From M0108 sp963841065 (GTDB taxonomy: Bacteria; Pseudomonadota; Gammaproteobacteria; Chromatiales; Chromatiaceae): a stretch of 64,000 nucleotides of DNA. The stretch spans positions 1 to 64,000 of the forward strand of contig CAWJBI010000033.1 in the NCBI GenBank assembly GCA_963841065.1. Reading direction: 5' to 3'. The translations under genes and the position numbers were made by a program. Of this stretch, positions 29,031 to 37,356 are shown piece after piece; position 1 is the stretch's first letter, and every line of letters starts with the position of its first letter. The notes beneath the pieces are model-generated. The model saw nothing but the letters and a program-made list of their open reading frames with translations. It searched no databases and was not told the origin of the DNA.

Positions 29031-29642
29031 ATGAAACCTCTCTATTTGTCCGCAATCTCGATTGCCATTGGCCTAGTATTCAATGCCAGCGTTATGGCCG
29101 AACCGATGACGAAGGACGCTTACAAGGCAGAAGAGGCCCGGATCGCGGCTGAATACGACACCGCCAAGTCAAAGTGCGATTCTTTATCCGCTAATGCCAA
29201 GGATGTCTGTGAAGTCGAAGCCAAGGGCAAGGCCAAAGTCGCCAGAGCCGAACTTGAAGCGACTTACGAACCTTCCGATAAGAATCGCTACAATGCAGTG
29301 ATCGCCAAGGCGGAGGCTGATTTCGCCCTTGCCAATGAAAAGTGTGATAGCAAGGATGGCAACGCTAAGGACCTCTGTACGAAAGAGGCAAAGGCGGTTG
29401 AGACCCGCATCAAGGCCGACGCCGAGGCCAAAATGAAGATCTCGGAGGCGAACAAGGTGGCGAATGAAAAATCCTCCGCTGCCGACAAGCAGGCGCAAGA
29501 GGCTGGTACCGCGGCACGCCAAGATGCTACGACGGATAAGCGTGATGCGGATTACGCGGTAGCGAATGAAAAGTGCGACGCCTTGCCGAGTGCCGAGAAG
29601 GCCGCTTGCGTGCAAGCAGCCAAGGCAAAATTCAACAAGTAA
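29031..29642 (+). CDS. Exported protein with repeated cysteine-pair motif
   Basis: The 203-residue protein has a signal peptide (ending near NASVMA). Three repeats share the pattern A-x-x-K-C-D-x-x-x-x-x-A-K-x-x-C: AKSKCDSLSANAKDVC, ANEKCDSKDGNAKDLC and ANEKCDALPSAEKAAC. Each cysteine pair is spaced for one disulfide. The linkers are alanine/lysine/glutamate-rich and probably helical. ATG 29031 has AGGAG upstream. It is probably periplasmic; its function is unknown. Confidence 0.8.
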   Translation: MKPLYLSAISIAIGLVFNASVMAEPMTKDAYKAEEARIAAEYDTAKSKCDSLSANAKDVCEVEAKGKAKVARAELEATYEPSDKNRYNAVIAKAEADFALANEKCDSKDGNAKDLCTKEAKAVETRIKADAEAKMKISEANKVANEKSSAADKQAQEAGTAARQDATTDKRDADYAVANEKCDALPSAEKAACVQAAKAKFNK

Positions 29643-29658
29643 ACCAAAAGCAGGACAT

Positions 29659-29683
29659 GAGTTGGGCAGGGATTGCCCAGCTC
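29659..29683 (+). terminator. Hairpin between convergent genes
   Basis: GAGTTGGGCA pairs with TGCCCAGCTC (one mismatch) with a GGGAT loop, 17 bp after the stop of the cysteine-repeat gene. No T-run follows. Confidence 0.45.
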
Positions 29684-29773
29684 ATTAGGCGCTCTGAAAG
29701 GGGATAGGTAAGTACTGGCTAACCGGCGATGAATCGTCTCTCGAGCGCCTGGGTCGCGCTCGGCTTGGTCAGG

Positions 29774-30121
29774 TCAATAACTCAGGTCGTAGTAATTACG
29801 ATCCTCATAGTAGCGGTTGTTGTAGTTAGGGTTGCTATAGTAGCGGGTGTTGTAGTTAGGGTTGTTGTAATAGCGATCGTTGTAGTACCGATTATTCTCG
29901 TTCGCCTTCTGGTTTTGGTCGTAGAGTAAGCCACCGACGGCACCGACGCCAGCGCCGATCAGCGCCCCCTTGCCCACATCACCGCTCATCGAGCCGATCG
30001 CGGCCCCGGTAGCACCGCCTAATAGAGCGCCGCTGCCAGCCCGCTCGGTGGTCGTTGTGCCACAACCGGTCAAGGCGGCGAGAGTGAGCGTAAGTAGAGA
30101 GATAGTTAAGCGTTTCATCAT
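29774..30121 (-). CDS. Glycine-zipper lipoprotein with Tyr/Asn-rich tail (copy 2)
   Basis: The product is about 115 residues. The signal peptide ends in lipobox LTGC, followed by a glycine zipper (GSGALLGGATGAAIGSMSG, GALIGAGVGAVGGLLYDQNQ) close to copy 1 at 21213-21464. It then has a repetitive tail in which units like RYYNNPNYN recur. ATG 30121 has GGAGAG upstream. The tail is absent from copy 1, so it was gained by tandem expansion. Confidence 0.82.
   Translation of the reverse strand: MMKRLTISLLTLTLAALTGCGTTTTERAGSGALLGGATGAAIGSMSGDVGKGALIGAGVGAVGGLLYDQNQKANENNRYYNDRYYNNPNYNTRYYSNPNYNNRYYEDRNYYDLSY
29779..29903 (-). repeat. Tandem repeat coding the Tyr/Asn-rich tail
   Basis: About four imperfect units of 30 bp (variants of GTTGTAGTTAGGGTTG plus TAGTAGCG on the plus strand) encode RYYSNPNYN-type repeats in the glycine-zipper protein. 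The low-complexity sequence is prone to slippage. Confidence 0.7.
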
Positions 30122-30244
30122 GGACTCTCCAAGAAAAGGGATTAAAGATGTCATGGGTAGCTTAGGGTGAGGAAGATCGAGGGGATGGTCCAACAACCGG
30201 CTACCCGCGACCTGTCTAGGCTCGGCTGTCGCGAGTTGGGCCTG

Positions 30245-31102
30245 TCAGTGCGTCCAATTGAAGGATTCAGTGGCTGAGCCATTCTCAGGGACGCCCATTT
30301 CCTGATGGTATTGCATACCGTCGTAATCCAGAGTCACGAGATACCGACCTTGCGGCACCCTGGCGTAAAAGAGGGGTCCCTTGGCATCGGTGTCGACCAG
30401 GGTCCTCTGGCTAGCCATATCCTTGATCCGCACCCGAACGCTGTTGGGTTGATAATCCGCATTATCAACCGAGAAGATCAGCCGCAAGTTGTATTGGTCC
30501 TTGGCGGCTTCCATGCGGTCGTACTCGTTGGGGCCATTGCCGCCACTGATGTAGGGAATGTCACTACTGTAAAAGCGCGGCTCCATCGGTGAAGCGGTTA
30601 GACCCGCTTGGGGTCGGATTGCCCATTCCGTGCTGCCTTGCGCGGGGACGGAACTGACGGGTTCTACCCAATAGAAGTTCTCGATCGTGGCCCCGTGGGC
30701 GGAAATATTAACATTGCGCGTCTTGATTTTTCCCCGATTATCCAATGTCAGGACATAGTTACCGGGAGGTAACTGGACATAAAACCAGGGGCCACTCGAA
30801 ATGGCGTCGAGCAGGGTAGCGCCAGCGTTATCCTGGATGCGTACCTTAACGCCGGACAGATACTCGCCCCCGGTGATCGCGAACATAAGCCTGAGATTGA
30901 ACTGCGATTTGGCGGCTTCCATCCTGTCACGTTCATCATAACCGACACCACCACTGGCATAAGGTACACTCGAGGTGTTGGAGGCGCTGGCGGGAAGCGA
31001 AGATGATTGGGCGATTGGGACGGGTTGGGCGTTAGCTACATGGCCGCCGATACCCAGGACGACCAGGACCGGGATCAGGCTGGCATGGATGGATGTTTTC
31101 AT
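30245..31102 (-). CDS. Exported protein with two tandem copies of one domain
   Basis: The 285-residue protein has a signal peptide ending near ANA, then two homologous halves. Both begin with PY-SGG-G---DRMEAAK (VPYASGGVGYDERDRMEAAK; IPYISGGNGPNEYDRMEAAK), continue with FNLRL or YNLRL, a VRI-D strand and GPWFYVQLPPGNYVLTLD or GPLFYARVPQGRYLVTLDYD. The pattern (LPPGNYVLTLD) resembles carboxypeptidase-regulatory-like beta sandwiches. It is probably periplasmic; its function is unknown. AGGAA precedes ATG 31102. Confidence 0.78.
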   Translation of the reverse strand: MKTSIHASLIPVLVVLGIGGHVANAQPVPIAQSSSLPASASNTSSVPYASGGVGYDERDRMEAAKSQFNLRLMFAITGGEYLSGVKVRIQDNAGATLLDAISSGPWFYVQLPPGNYVLTLDNRGKIKTRNVNISAHGATIENFYWVEPVSSVPAQGSTEWAIRPQAGLTASPMEPRFYSSDIPYISGGNGPNEYDRMEAAKDQYNLRLIFSVDNADYQPNSVRVRIKDMASQRTLVDTDAKGPLFYARVPQGRYLVTLDYDGMQYHQEMGVPENGSATESFNWTH

Positions 31103-31212
31103 GGTGTATTCCTAGGTGATGAGGGTGAGTAGCGAGGGTTGAAACCCTAACCTAAATTGAGTTGAGTAGCGGGCTTAACCCGCTACCAACGCACAAGCCG
31201 TCCAGTTCGTGC

Positions 31213-31356
31213 TCACATGTCACGTTTGACGTCCTTTGCGGTGTCGGTGACGGCTTCGCCGCCGGCCGAGATATCCTTACCGGCGCCTTCCATGGTATTG
31301 CAGCCGATCAGAGCTACCATCGACATCAGCAGGATCAGTACGATAAGTTGTTTCAT
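31213..31356 (-). CDS. Entericidin-like small lipoprotein
   Basis: A 47-codon gene begins MKQLIVLILLMSMVALIGC, a signal peptide with lipobox ending at Cys 19, followed by NTMEGAGKDISAGGEAVTD and a lysine-rich end. This is the EcnA/EcnB pattern (CNTxxGxGxDI...GxAI...A). AAAGG lies upstream of ATG 31356. Entericidins are antidote/toxin-type envelope lipoproteins induced in stationary phase or osmotic stress; which type this is cannot be told. Confidence 0.87.
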   Translation of the reverse strand: MKQLIVLILLMSMVALIGCNTMEGAGKDISAGGEAVTDTAKDVKRDM

Positions 31357-31411
31357 GACAATTACCTTTGTATATATGTTGTGTTGCTCTTAGTGCCGCC
31401 ACGAGCCCGTA

Positions 31412-31561
31412 TTACCGTGCCGCCATCAGCCCCATGATGCCGATAACGATCAAGTACACGGCAACGAAATAGTTCAGAAATCTAGGCGCCACGAGGATCA
31501 ATATGCCTGCCAAGATAGCAAGTACTGGCTCGAGGGCGATATGGCCAAAACTAAAATTCAT
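31412..31561 (-). CDS. DUF3096 family small membrane protein
   Basis: The 49-residue product has two helices, with LAILAGILILVAPRFLNYFV and AVYLIVIGIMGL, the DUF3096 pattern. ATG 31561 has a perfect AGGAGG ribosome site upstream, so the longer frame from 31699 is rejected. It is another member of the small stress-membrane-protein group. Confidence 0.85.
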   Translation of the reverse strand: MNFSFGHIALEPVLAILAGILILVAPRFLNYFVAVYLIVIGIMGLMAAR

Positions 31562-31976
31562 AGGATGCCTCCTGGGTTTTGTCGCATGGTTTGGGGTGAT
31601 TATCGCCTTGATTCCACTTGCCCCGGAATACCGCCCTCGCCCGCCCCAATCACCCTTGGCAACTCGACGGAAGAGCGCCTTGACGAAGCCGCATAACAAC
31701 CTGTATCGCCGCTCGCCGTTCCCTTCGGTATGTTTTGAATATAGACCTGACTTTCGGGATTTTGCGTGCGCCAGGGTACATAACAGGAGTTAATTTCGGT
31801 CAGAGCGCACCTTGTGACCTTTATGGCCATGGTGGGCATGTCCGTGAAGAGGCTATCGAGCGGGGTGGTACGCCCGTACCAGGGGGGCGATTGACGAGAT
31901 GGTTGTACGGCAACAGATCCGGGGTGAGTAACCGGATAAGCCTGATTAGCTTGCGGGTAGAGCCAGGAGAATCGGG
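31562..31976. other. Intergenic stretch with an orphan RAYT-end motif
   Basis: About 415 bp with no gene. AATATAGACCTGAC at 31738-31751 is identical to the end motif of the RAYT element at 52.8-53.8 kb and may be a relic of a former insertion. Confidence 0.4.
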
Positions 31977-32684
31977 CTAGGCGAATTGCTCGGCATAGTC
32001 AGCGATCAGCGAGACGTAGCAACCACAGGCAGCCACTTCGAGACCCGGCCGATCGAGAATACGTATGTCACCACGGACATAGTGGATTAGGCCGCGTTGT
32101 TGGAGCGCACCCGCGGCGATGGTGATGCCGCTCCTGCGTACCCCAAGCATGGTAGCAAGGACTTCATGGGTTAAATAAAAATGATCGGCGTGCGCCCGAT
32201 CATGGGTCATAAGCAGCCAGCGCGCCAGGCGCGGCTCGATTTCATGAAAATGGGTGCAAGCGGCGGATTGGGCGAACTGTGTCAACAAGACATAGAGATA
32301 ACGGTGGATGGTGAACCTCAGGCCAGGGTCGGTGAGCAATTCCTGCTTGAATCGCTTGTTGGTTATCCGCCATGCCGTGCCGGAACCTTGGACCACGGCC
32401 CGCATGGGCGCGGTCTCTACCCCGAGCGCCAGGGTTGCGCCGAGCATGCCCTCATTGCCAATCAGCCCCATTTCCAAGGGCCGATAACGGCCCATGATAG
32501 TGACCAGGGCAATGACCCCCTTCAGCGGGAAATAGGCGTGCGTGTAGGGCTCATCGGACTCACATAGGACATCACCCGTCAGGAGTTCAACCAGCTCGCA
32601 CTGTTCCAAGGTCCATGCCTGCTCATCCAGGGTCAAGCCCGCAAGCAAGAGGTTTAACGGAAGGGTTGGTGATGAGGCTGACAT
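31977..32684 (-). CDS. Crp/Fnr-family transcriptional regulator (copy 3)
   Basis: The 235-residue protein is a more divergent relative of copies 1 and 2. It has sensor barrel AYFPLKGVIALVTIMGRYRP, EGMLGATLALGVE, then winged helix VLATMLGVRRSGITIAAGAL and GLIHYVRGDIRILDRPGLEV. AAGGAGGAG precedes ATG 32684, a strong ribosome site. It is divergent from the cobalamin operon but separated from it by the riboswitch leader, so it probably governs the stress island rather than B12 genes (inference). Confidence 0.9.
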   Translation of the reverse strand: MSASSPTLPLNLLLAGLTLDEQAWTLEQCELVELLTGDVLCESDEPYTHAYFPLKGVIALVTIMGRYRPLEMGLIGNEGMLGATLALGVETAPMRAVVQGSGTAWRITNKRFKQELLTDPGLRFTIHRYLYVLLTQFAQSAACTHFHEIEPRLARWLLMTHDRAHADHFYLTHEVLATMLGVRRSGITIAAGALQQRGLIHYVRGDIRILDRPGLEVAACGCYVSLIADYAEQFA

Positions 32685-32945
32685 TTACTCCTCCTTTAAT
32701 TCTTAACATGCAGGAACGACATGGGGCCCGTCGGCCTTGGCGCGCCGGGTAGTAGGCAATCCGTCTCCTGCGGGGTGATAGCTTAAATCTAGCCCAGTCC
32801 CACGGCGCCATCTGTGCGCTGAAGAACACGGGAATCATGACGATGGCGGGTCGAGCTCGCCTACGCCTCGGGTTCCTGGTCCCTCCTTTGGCCCTGTCAC
32901 CTCTTGTTGAGTCCCCTGCCCCAAGCCTGTAGCATACCGTTCGTT

Positions 32946-33150
32946 TCAGGTGTCCCGAGGGTTTCCACCCAAGGGGTGAAACGGGAAGCCGGTGCCTCTC
33001 CGCCACTGAAGGTTGGAGACCATGCCGGCGCTGCCCCCGCAACGGTAGGCGAGCCAAGGCGGATCAAGATGCCACTGCGTTTCGACGTGGGAAGGCGATC
33101 CAGCCAGGTCCTTGGGACCCCTCGCGAGCCCGGAGACCGGCCTGAAACAG
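32946..33150 (+). promoter_or_regulatory. Adenosylcobalamin riboswitch
   Basis: The leader holds the conserved elements in order: CAGGTG, GGGAAGCCGGTG, GCCACTGAAGG, the B12 box GCTGCCCCCGCAACGG with GTAGGCGAG after it, and the closing GAGCCCGGAGACCGGCCTG. It lies about 215 bp before cobO and is expected to repress the whole downstream cobalamin cluster when adenosylcobalamin is plentiful. Confidence 0.95.
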
Positions 33151-33365
33151 ATTGCGGGCGATGTGGCGGACGATGGCGGGTTGCGCAAGAGATTGTTCCC
33201 GCTGGCGTTCCCCCTTGTCAGCCTGAACCTGGCCTATAGGTGCACGGGTGGTGCGCCAGAGGAATTTGCTGTGCAATTCGTTCGTTTTCCGCCCTTGGCT
33301 TGGCGTCCCCTGGCCTGCTCTCGGCCCTTTCCCGTACAGATAGCCGCGTCCTGGCTGGGGTCATC

Positions 33366-33980
33366 ATGACTCCCACCGCTGCCGCCGACCGGGACCAACG
33401 TCACCGGGATCGCATGCGGCGCAAGAAAGACGCGATCGACGCCGCCATCGCCCGGGCCGACCGGGAACAGGGCCTGCTGCTGGTGCTCACGGGTAATGGC
33501 AAGGGCAAATCCAGCTCGGCCTTTGGCATGGTGGCGCGTGCCCTGGGGCATGGCCTCCAGGTGGGCGTCGCTCAGTTCATCAAGGGCTGCCAGGATACGG
33601 GGGAGGAGGCCTTTTTCCGCCCCCAGCCGGGGGTGACCTGGCAGGTGCTGGGCGAGGGCTTCACCTGGGAGACCCAGGACCGCGCCCGGGATGCCGAGAC
33701 GGCGCAACGGGGCTGGGCCCAGGCCCAAGCCATGCTCCGCGATCCCGCTCTGGGTCTGGTGGTGCTGGATGAGCTGACCTACCCGCTCAAATACGGTTGG
33801 CTGGATATGGCGGAGGTCCTGGCGGACCTCGCGGCCCGTCCCTCTGGCCAGCATGTGGTGATCACCGGGCGCGCCGCCCCCGAGGCCCTGTGCGCGGTGG
33901 CGGACACTGTAACGGAGATGGCCGATCTCAAGCACGCCTTTCGCGCCGGGGTAAAGGCCCAGAAGGGGGTCGATCTGTGA
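33366..33980 (+). CDS. cobO: Corrinoid adenosyltransferase
   Basis: CobO/BtuR/CobA transfers the 5'-deoxyadenosyl group of ATP to reduced corrinoids. The P-loop GNGKGKSSSAFG is followed by VGVAQFIKG, then LVVLDELTYPLKYGWLD and HVVITGRAAPEAL, all typical. The 204-residue length fits. ATG 33366 is preferred over an earlier in-frame start that lies in the riboswitch tail. It is the first gene of the operon. Confidence 0.95.
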   Translation: MTPTAAADRDQRHRDRMRRKKDAIDAAIARADREQGLLLVLTGNGKGKSSSAFGMVARALGHGLQVGVAQFIKGCQDTGEEAFFRPQPGVTWQVLGEGFTWETQDRARDAETAQRGWAQAQAMLRDPALGLVVLDELTYPLKYGWLDMAEVLADLAARPSGQHVVITGRAAPEALCAVADTVTEMADLKHAFRAGVKAQKGVDL

Positions 33981-34050
33981 CCTCCAGCGTGATTGCCCAG
34001 CCTGCGTGCATCGGCGGCGCCGGTCTCCGCCAGCCCCGGGACCCGCGACC

Positions 34051-34869
34051 GTGAGCAGGCGCGCCTGTCCCGCCCTCTTTCTGGCCGCCCCGGCCTCCGG
34101 CCAGGGCAAGACGACGGTCACGGCCGCCCTGGCCCGTCATCACCGGGACCTGGGCCACCGGGTGCGGGTCTTCAAGACGGGTCCCGACTTTCTGGACCCC
34201 ATGATTCTGGAGCGGGCCTCGGGGGCACCCGTCTATCAGCTCGATCTCTGGATGGGGGGCGAGGCCCACTGCCGCCAGCTTCTATACCAGGCGGCGGGCG
34301 CGGCGGACCTCATCCTGATCGAGGGCGTCATGGGGCTCTTCGATGGCGATAGCTCCAGCGCCGACCTGGCGACCCGGCTGGGCATTCCCATCCTCGCCAT
34401 CATCGACGCCAGCCACATGGCCCAGACCTTTGGCGCCCTGGCCCATGGCCTGGCGACCTATCGGCCGGGTCTGCCCTTCGCGGGGGTCTTCGCCAATCGC
34501 GTCGCGGGCGAACGTCATTACCAGATGCTGGCCGAGAGCCTGCCGCCCGGGCTGACCGCCCTGGGCTGGCTGCCGCGCGACGCGGACATCGCCCTCCCCT
34601 CCCGCCACCTGGGACTGGTGCAGGCCGCGCAGATCGCTGACCTGGAGGCGCGCCTGGACCAGGCCGCAGCGGCCCTGCGGCTGACGGATCCAGCCCTGCC
34701 TGCGGCAGTCACTTTTAGCCCCGTCGTCGCTCCGGAGCCGGTTAATACCTTTCCGGCAAGCGCTGATCCCCCTCCCCCCAACCCCCTCCCGCGAGGGGAG
34801 GGGGAGTCCAGTGAGTGGCTGGACCCTGATGCTCCCCCACCCCCTCCCGCGAGGGGGGAAGTCCAGTGA
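34051..34869 (+). CDS. cobB: Cobyrinic acid a,c-diamide synthase, ATPase domain (split gene)
   Basis: CobB/CbiA amidates the a and c side chains using glutamine and ATP. This part holds the N-terminal ATP-binding domain: LFLAAPASGQGKTTVTAALA, VFKTGPDFLDP, then LILIEGVMGLFDG. It ends with about 50 residues translated from palindromic repeats (NPLPRGEGESSEWLDP) and a TGA at 34867-34869. The glutaminase domain continues in the same phase at 34975. GTG 34051 is preferred by homology; GTG 34006 is possible. Confidence 0.88.
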   Translation: MSRRACPALFLAAPASGQGKTTVTAALARHHRDLGHRVRVFKTGPDFLDPMILERASGAPVYQLDLWMGGEAHCRQLLYQAAGAADLILIEGVMGLFDGDSSSADLATRLGIPILAIIDASHMAQTFGALAHGLATYRPGLPFAGVFANRVAGERHYQMLAESLPPGLTALGWLPRDADIALPSRHLGLVQAAQIADLEARLDQAAAALRLTDPALPAAVTFSPVVAPEPVNTFPASADPPPPNPLPRGEGESSEWLDPDAPPPPPARGEVQ

Positions 34870-34926
34870 CTGGCTGGACCCTGACCCTCCCCCTGGTGGG
34901 GGAGGGCTGGGGAGAGGGGGGAGGAT
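34766..34926. repeat. Palindromic element array E1 (three units) inside cobB
   Basis: Three GC palindromes of the type CCCCTCCCGCGAGGGGAGGG occur in a row, with the spacer GTCCAGTGA-TGGCTGGACCC duplicated between units 1 and 2. The array lies at the linker between the two CobB domains and brings in two in-frame stop codons (34867 and 34882). Confidence 0.8.
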
Positions 34927-34974
34927 CATCCTCCCAGGACGCGGGCCACCTCCCCGTCCCTGCCCCTCGCGGGG

Positions 34975-35571
34975 GTGCGCATCGCCATAGCCCGTGACGC
35001 GGCCTTTGCCTTCCTCTACCGCGCCAACCTGGAGCTACTGACCGAACTGGGCGCCGAGATCGCCTTTTTCTCGCCCCTCGCCGACAGAGCCCTGCCCGCG
35101 GCGGATGCCCTCTATCTGCCCGGCGGCTATCCCGAACTCCACCTCGAACGCCTGGCCGCCAACACCGCCATGCAGGCGGCCATCCGCACCCATCATGCCG
35201 CGGACAAGCCCATCCTCGCCGAGTGCGGCGGCATGCTCTATCTGCTGGAGTCACTGACCGATACCCAGGGCCAGGTTGCCGCCATGGCCGGCTTGATGCC
35301 CGGCCAGGCGCGAATGGGGGACAGGCTCGCCAATCTGGGCATGCATGAGATCGCGCTACCCGAGGGCGCCCTGCGCGGCCATAGCTTCCATTACTCGCGG
35401 CTGGAAACGCCCTTGACGCCCCTCGCCGTGAGCCAGGCGCGGCGGGGCCACGGGAGTGAACCGGCCTACCGCCTGGGCTCGCTCCTGGCCTCCTATCTGC
35501 ACCTCTATTTCCCGTCCAACCCCAGGGCCACGGCACGGCTGTTCGCGCCCCGGCCGCCCACGTCCACCTGA
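34975..35571 (+). CDS. cobB: Cobyrinic acid a,c-diamide synthase, glutamine amidotransferase domain (split gene)
   Basis: The segment from GTG 34975 encodes the type I glutaminase-like half: RIAIARDAAFAFLYRANLEL, LYLPGGYPELHLERLA, then PILAECGGMLYLLE with the nucleophilic Cys, GHSFHYSR, and YLHLYFPSN carrying the catalytic His region. It is in the same phase as the N-terminal half but separated by repeat sequence with two stops. It could be translated separately as a partner subunit; whether it is made is unknown. Confidence 0.85.
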   Translation: MRIAIARDAAFAFLYRANLELLTELGAEIAFFSPLADRALPAADALYLPGGYPELHLERLAANTAMQAAIRTHHAADKPILAECGGMLYLLESLTDTQGQVAAMAGLMPGQARMGDRLANLGMHEIALPEGALRGHSFHYSRLETPLTPLAVSQARRGHGSEPAYRLGSLLASYLHLYFPSNPRATARLFAPRPPTST

Positions 35572-35607
35572 AGCCTCCACCCAAGGCGCCCACCCGGAGA
35601 AGCCACC

Positions 35608-36261
35608 ATGCATATCGAACCCGGACTCCTGGCACCCACCAAGGTCCTGCTCGCCAACGTCTCGGCCCTGGGCCTGCTGGGCCTTTACGCCCAGGGTCTG
35701 CTCAAGCAACCGGTGGACCTGATCCGCACCCTGATCGCCGCCCTCTTCTTTTCGGTCTTCATGCAGGGCTTTCATCTGCCGGTGGGGCCCTCGGAGCTGC
35801 ACTTTGTCGGTGCCATGGCCATCTATCTGACCCTGGGCTTCCTGCCCACCCTCTATGGCTTCGCCTTGGGACTGCTACTCCAGGGTCTGCTGTTTGACCC
35901 CCTGGATCTGCATCACCTGGCGGTCAATGCCCTGTCTCTGATCCTGCCCCTGCTGGCGGTGCATTACGGCCTGGGCCGCCAACTGCGCGAGGCCGCCTGC
36001 GGCAAGCGCATCCGTTGGTCGACCATCGTCAAGCTCGACGCCCTCTATTACAGCGGCGTCACCCTCATGGTGGGCTTCTGGCTACTGGCCGCCGAGGTAG
36101 CGACGCCCCTGGCCGCCTGGGCCACCTTCGCGACCTCCTACCTGGCCATCGTCGCCATCGAACCCCTGGTAACCTACGGGGCCCTGCGGCTGCTCAAGCG
36201 CCATGAGGACCGGCCCCTGGTGGCGACCTGCTTCAGCGTTGGCGCCCTCCGGCTGGCTTGA
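35608..36261 (+). CDS. cbiM: CbiM-type energy-coupling factor transporter component
   Basis: The 217-residue integral membrane protein begins MHIEPGLL, the CbiM N-terminal metal-binding motif (Met-His), and has about seven helices including ELHFVGAMAIYLTLGFLPTL. CbiM is the substrate-specific part of a cobalt ECF importer. CbiN, CbiQ and CbiO are not seen in the window, so the other subunits must be elsewhere or this protein works differently. The stop overlaps the cobM start (TGATG). Confidence 0.88.
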   Translation: MHIEPGLLAPTKVLLANVSALGLLGLYAQGLLKQPVDLIRTLIAALFFSVFMQGFHLPVGPSELHFVGAMAIYLTLGFLPTLYGFALGLLLQGLLFDPLDLHHLAVNALSLILPLLAVHYGLGRQLREAACGKRIRWSTIVKLDALYYSGVTLMVGFWLLAAEVATPLAAWATFATSYLAIVAIEPLVTYGALRLLKRHEDRPLVATCFSVGALRLA

Positions 36262-37304
36262 TGGGCAAGGTCTGGTTCGTCGGCGCGGGCCCTGGAGACC
36301 CCGATCTCATCACGATCCGGGGTCGGGATCTGGTCGCCCGCGCCGGGGCCATCCTCTACGCCGGGTCCCTGGTTTCGACTACCGCCCTGCGCTGGGCCCC
36401 GCCCGGTTGCGTGATCGCCGACTCCAAGGACCTGGATCTGGAGGCCATCGCCGCCTGGCTGATCGACCAGGCCGGACGGCATGAGTGCGTGGTGCGGCTG
36501 CAGACCGGCGACCCCAGCCTCTACGGGGCCCTGATCGAGATGGTCCAGCCCCTGGACGCCGCCGGGATCGAGGTCGGGGTGGTGCCGGGCATCTCATCGG
36601 CCCTGGCCTCGGCGGCGGCGGCGGTGGAAAGCCTGACCCTGCCGGAGGTGACCCAGACCGTCATCATCACCCGCGTCGCGGGCCGCACCCCCATGCCCGA
36701 GGGCGAGTCCCTGGCGGAACTGGCGCGGCATCACTGCACCCTCTGCATCTTCCTCTCCATCACCCTGCTCAAGGAGATCCAGGCCGAACTCCGGGCGGCG
36801 GGCTGGCGCGAGGATGCCCCGGTGCTGGTGGTCCACAAGGCGAGCTGGCCGGGGGAGGAGGTCATACTGCGCGGTACCCTGGCCGACATCCGTGACCAGT
36901 GCCGCGCCGCCGGTATCCGGAGCCAGGCCATGATCATCGTCAGCCCCACCCTGGGCGCCCGCCACTGGCCAACGCTGCAAAAATCCAAACTCTACGACGC
37001 CGGCTTCGGCCACCGGTTTCGCCGGGGCAGCGCCAGCCCAACGGCCATGGCCGAGGGGAAGGCGCATGGGTATCTCGACCATCCCGTAAGCCTTCAGACC
37101 CCCCCGCCGCATGAGTTGGGTTGTATAGCGCAAGCCCCTGATTCCCTAGCTCCCTCCCCCCTTGCGGGGGAGGGCTGGGGAGAGGGGTCTGAACGGTTAT
37201 CTCTACCCGATACCGCCAACCCTGGGCCGGCACCCGCGGGCTACACCACCCACCACTCGACCCCGCGACAAGGTGTCGAGCCCGGCACGGAAGACCAAGC
37301 ATGA
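36261..37304 (+). CDS. cobM: Precorrin-4/cobalt-precorrin-4 C11-methyltransferase with repeat-derived tail
   Basis: CobM/CbiF methylates C11 of the corrin ring. Visible are the SAM-binding VGAGPGDPDLITIRG, TGDPSLYGALIEMV and VPGISSALASAAAA, and YDAGFGHRFRR where the family normally ends (about residue 260). Some 85 further residues include SPLAGEGWGEG, the translation of palindromic element E2, so the native stop seems lost. ATG 36261 overlaps the cbiM stop. Confidence 0.93.
   Translation: MGKVWFVGAGPGDPDLITIRGRDLVARAGAILYAGSLVSTTALRWAPPGCVIADSKDLDLEAIAAWLIDQAGRHECVVRLQTGDPSLYGALIEMVQPLDAAGIEVGVVPGISSALASAAAAVESLTLPEVTQTVIITRVAGRTPMPEGESLAELARHHCTLCIFLSITLLKEIQAELRAAGWREDAPVLVVHKASWPGEEVILRGTLADIRDQCRAAGIRSQAMIIVSPTLGARHWPTLQKSKLYDAGFGHRFRRGSASPTAMAEGKAHGYLDHPVSLQTPPPHELGCIAQAPDSLAPSPLAGEGWGEGSERLSLPDTANPGPAPAGYTTHHSTPRQGVEPGTEDQA
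37086..37200. repeat. Palindromic element E2
   Basis: A 115-bp MITE-like unit with outer inverted repeats GTAAGCCTTCAGACCCC / GGGGTCTGAACGGTTAT and a central hairpin CCCTCCCCCCTTGCGGGGGAGGG plus GCTGGGGAGAGGGG. It forms the 3' end of the cobM reading frame. Confidence 0.8.
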
Positions 37305-37356
37305 AAAGTCAGGTTATCGCCACTCCAGGGGCGCCAAGGGTCATGAGGGGCACCCC

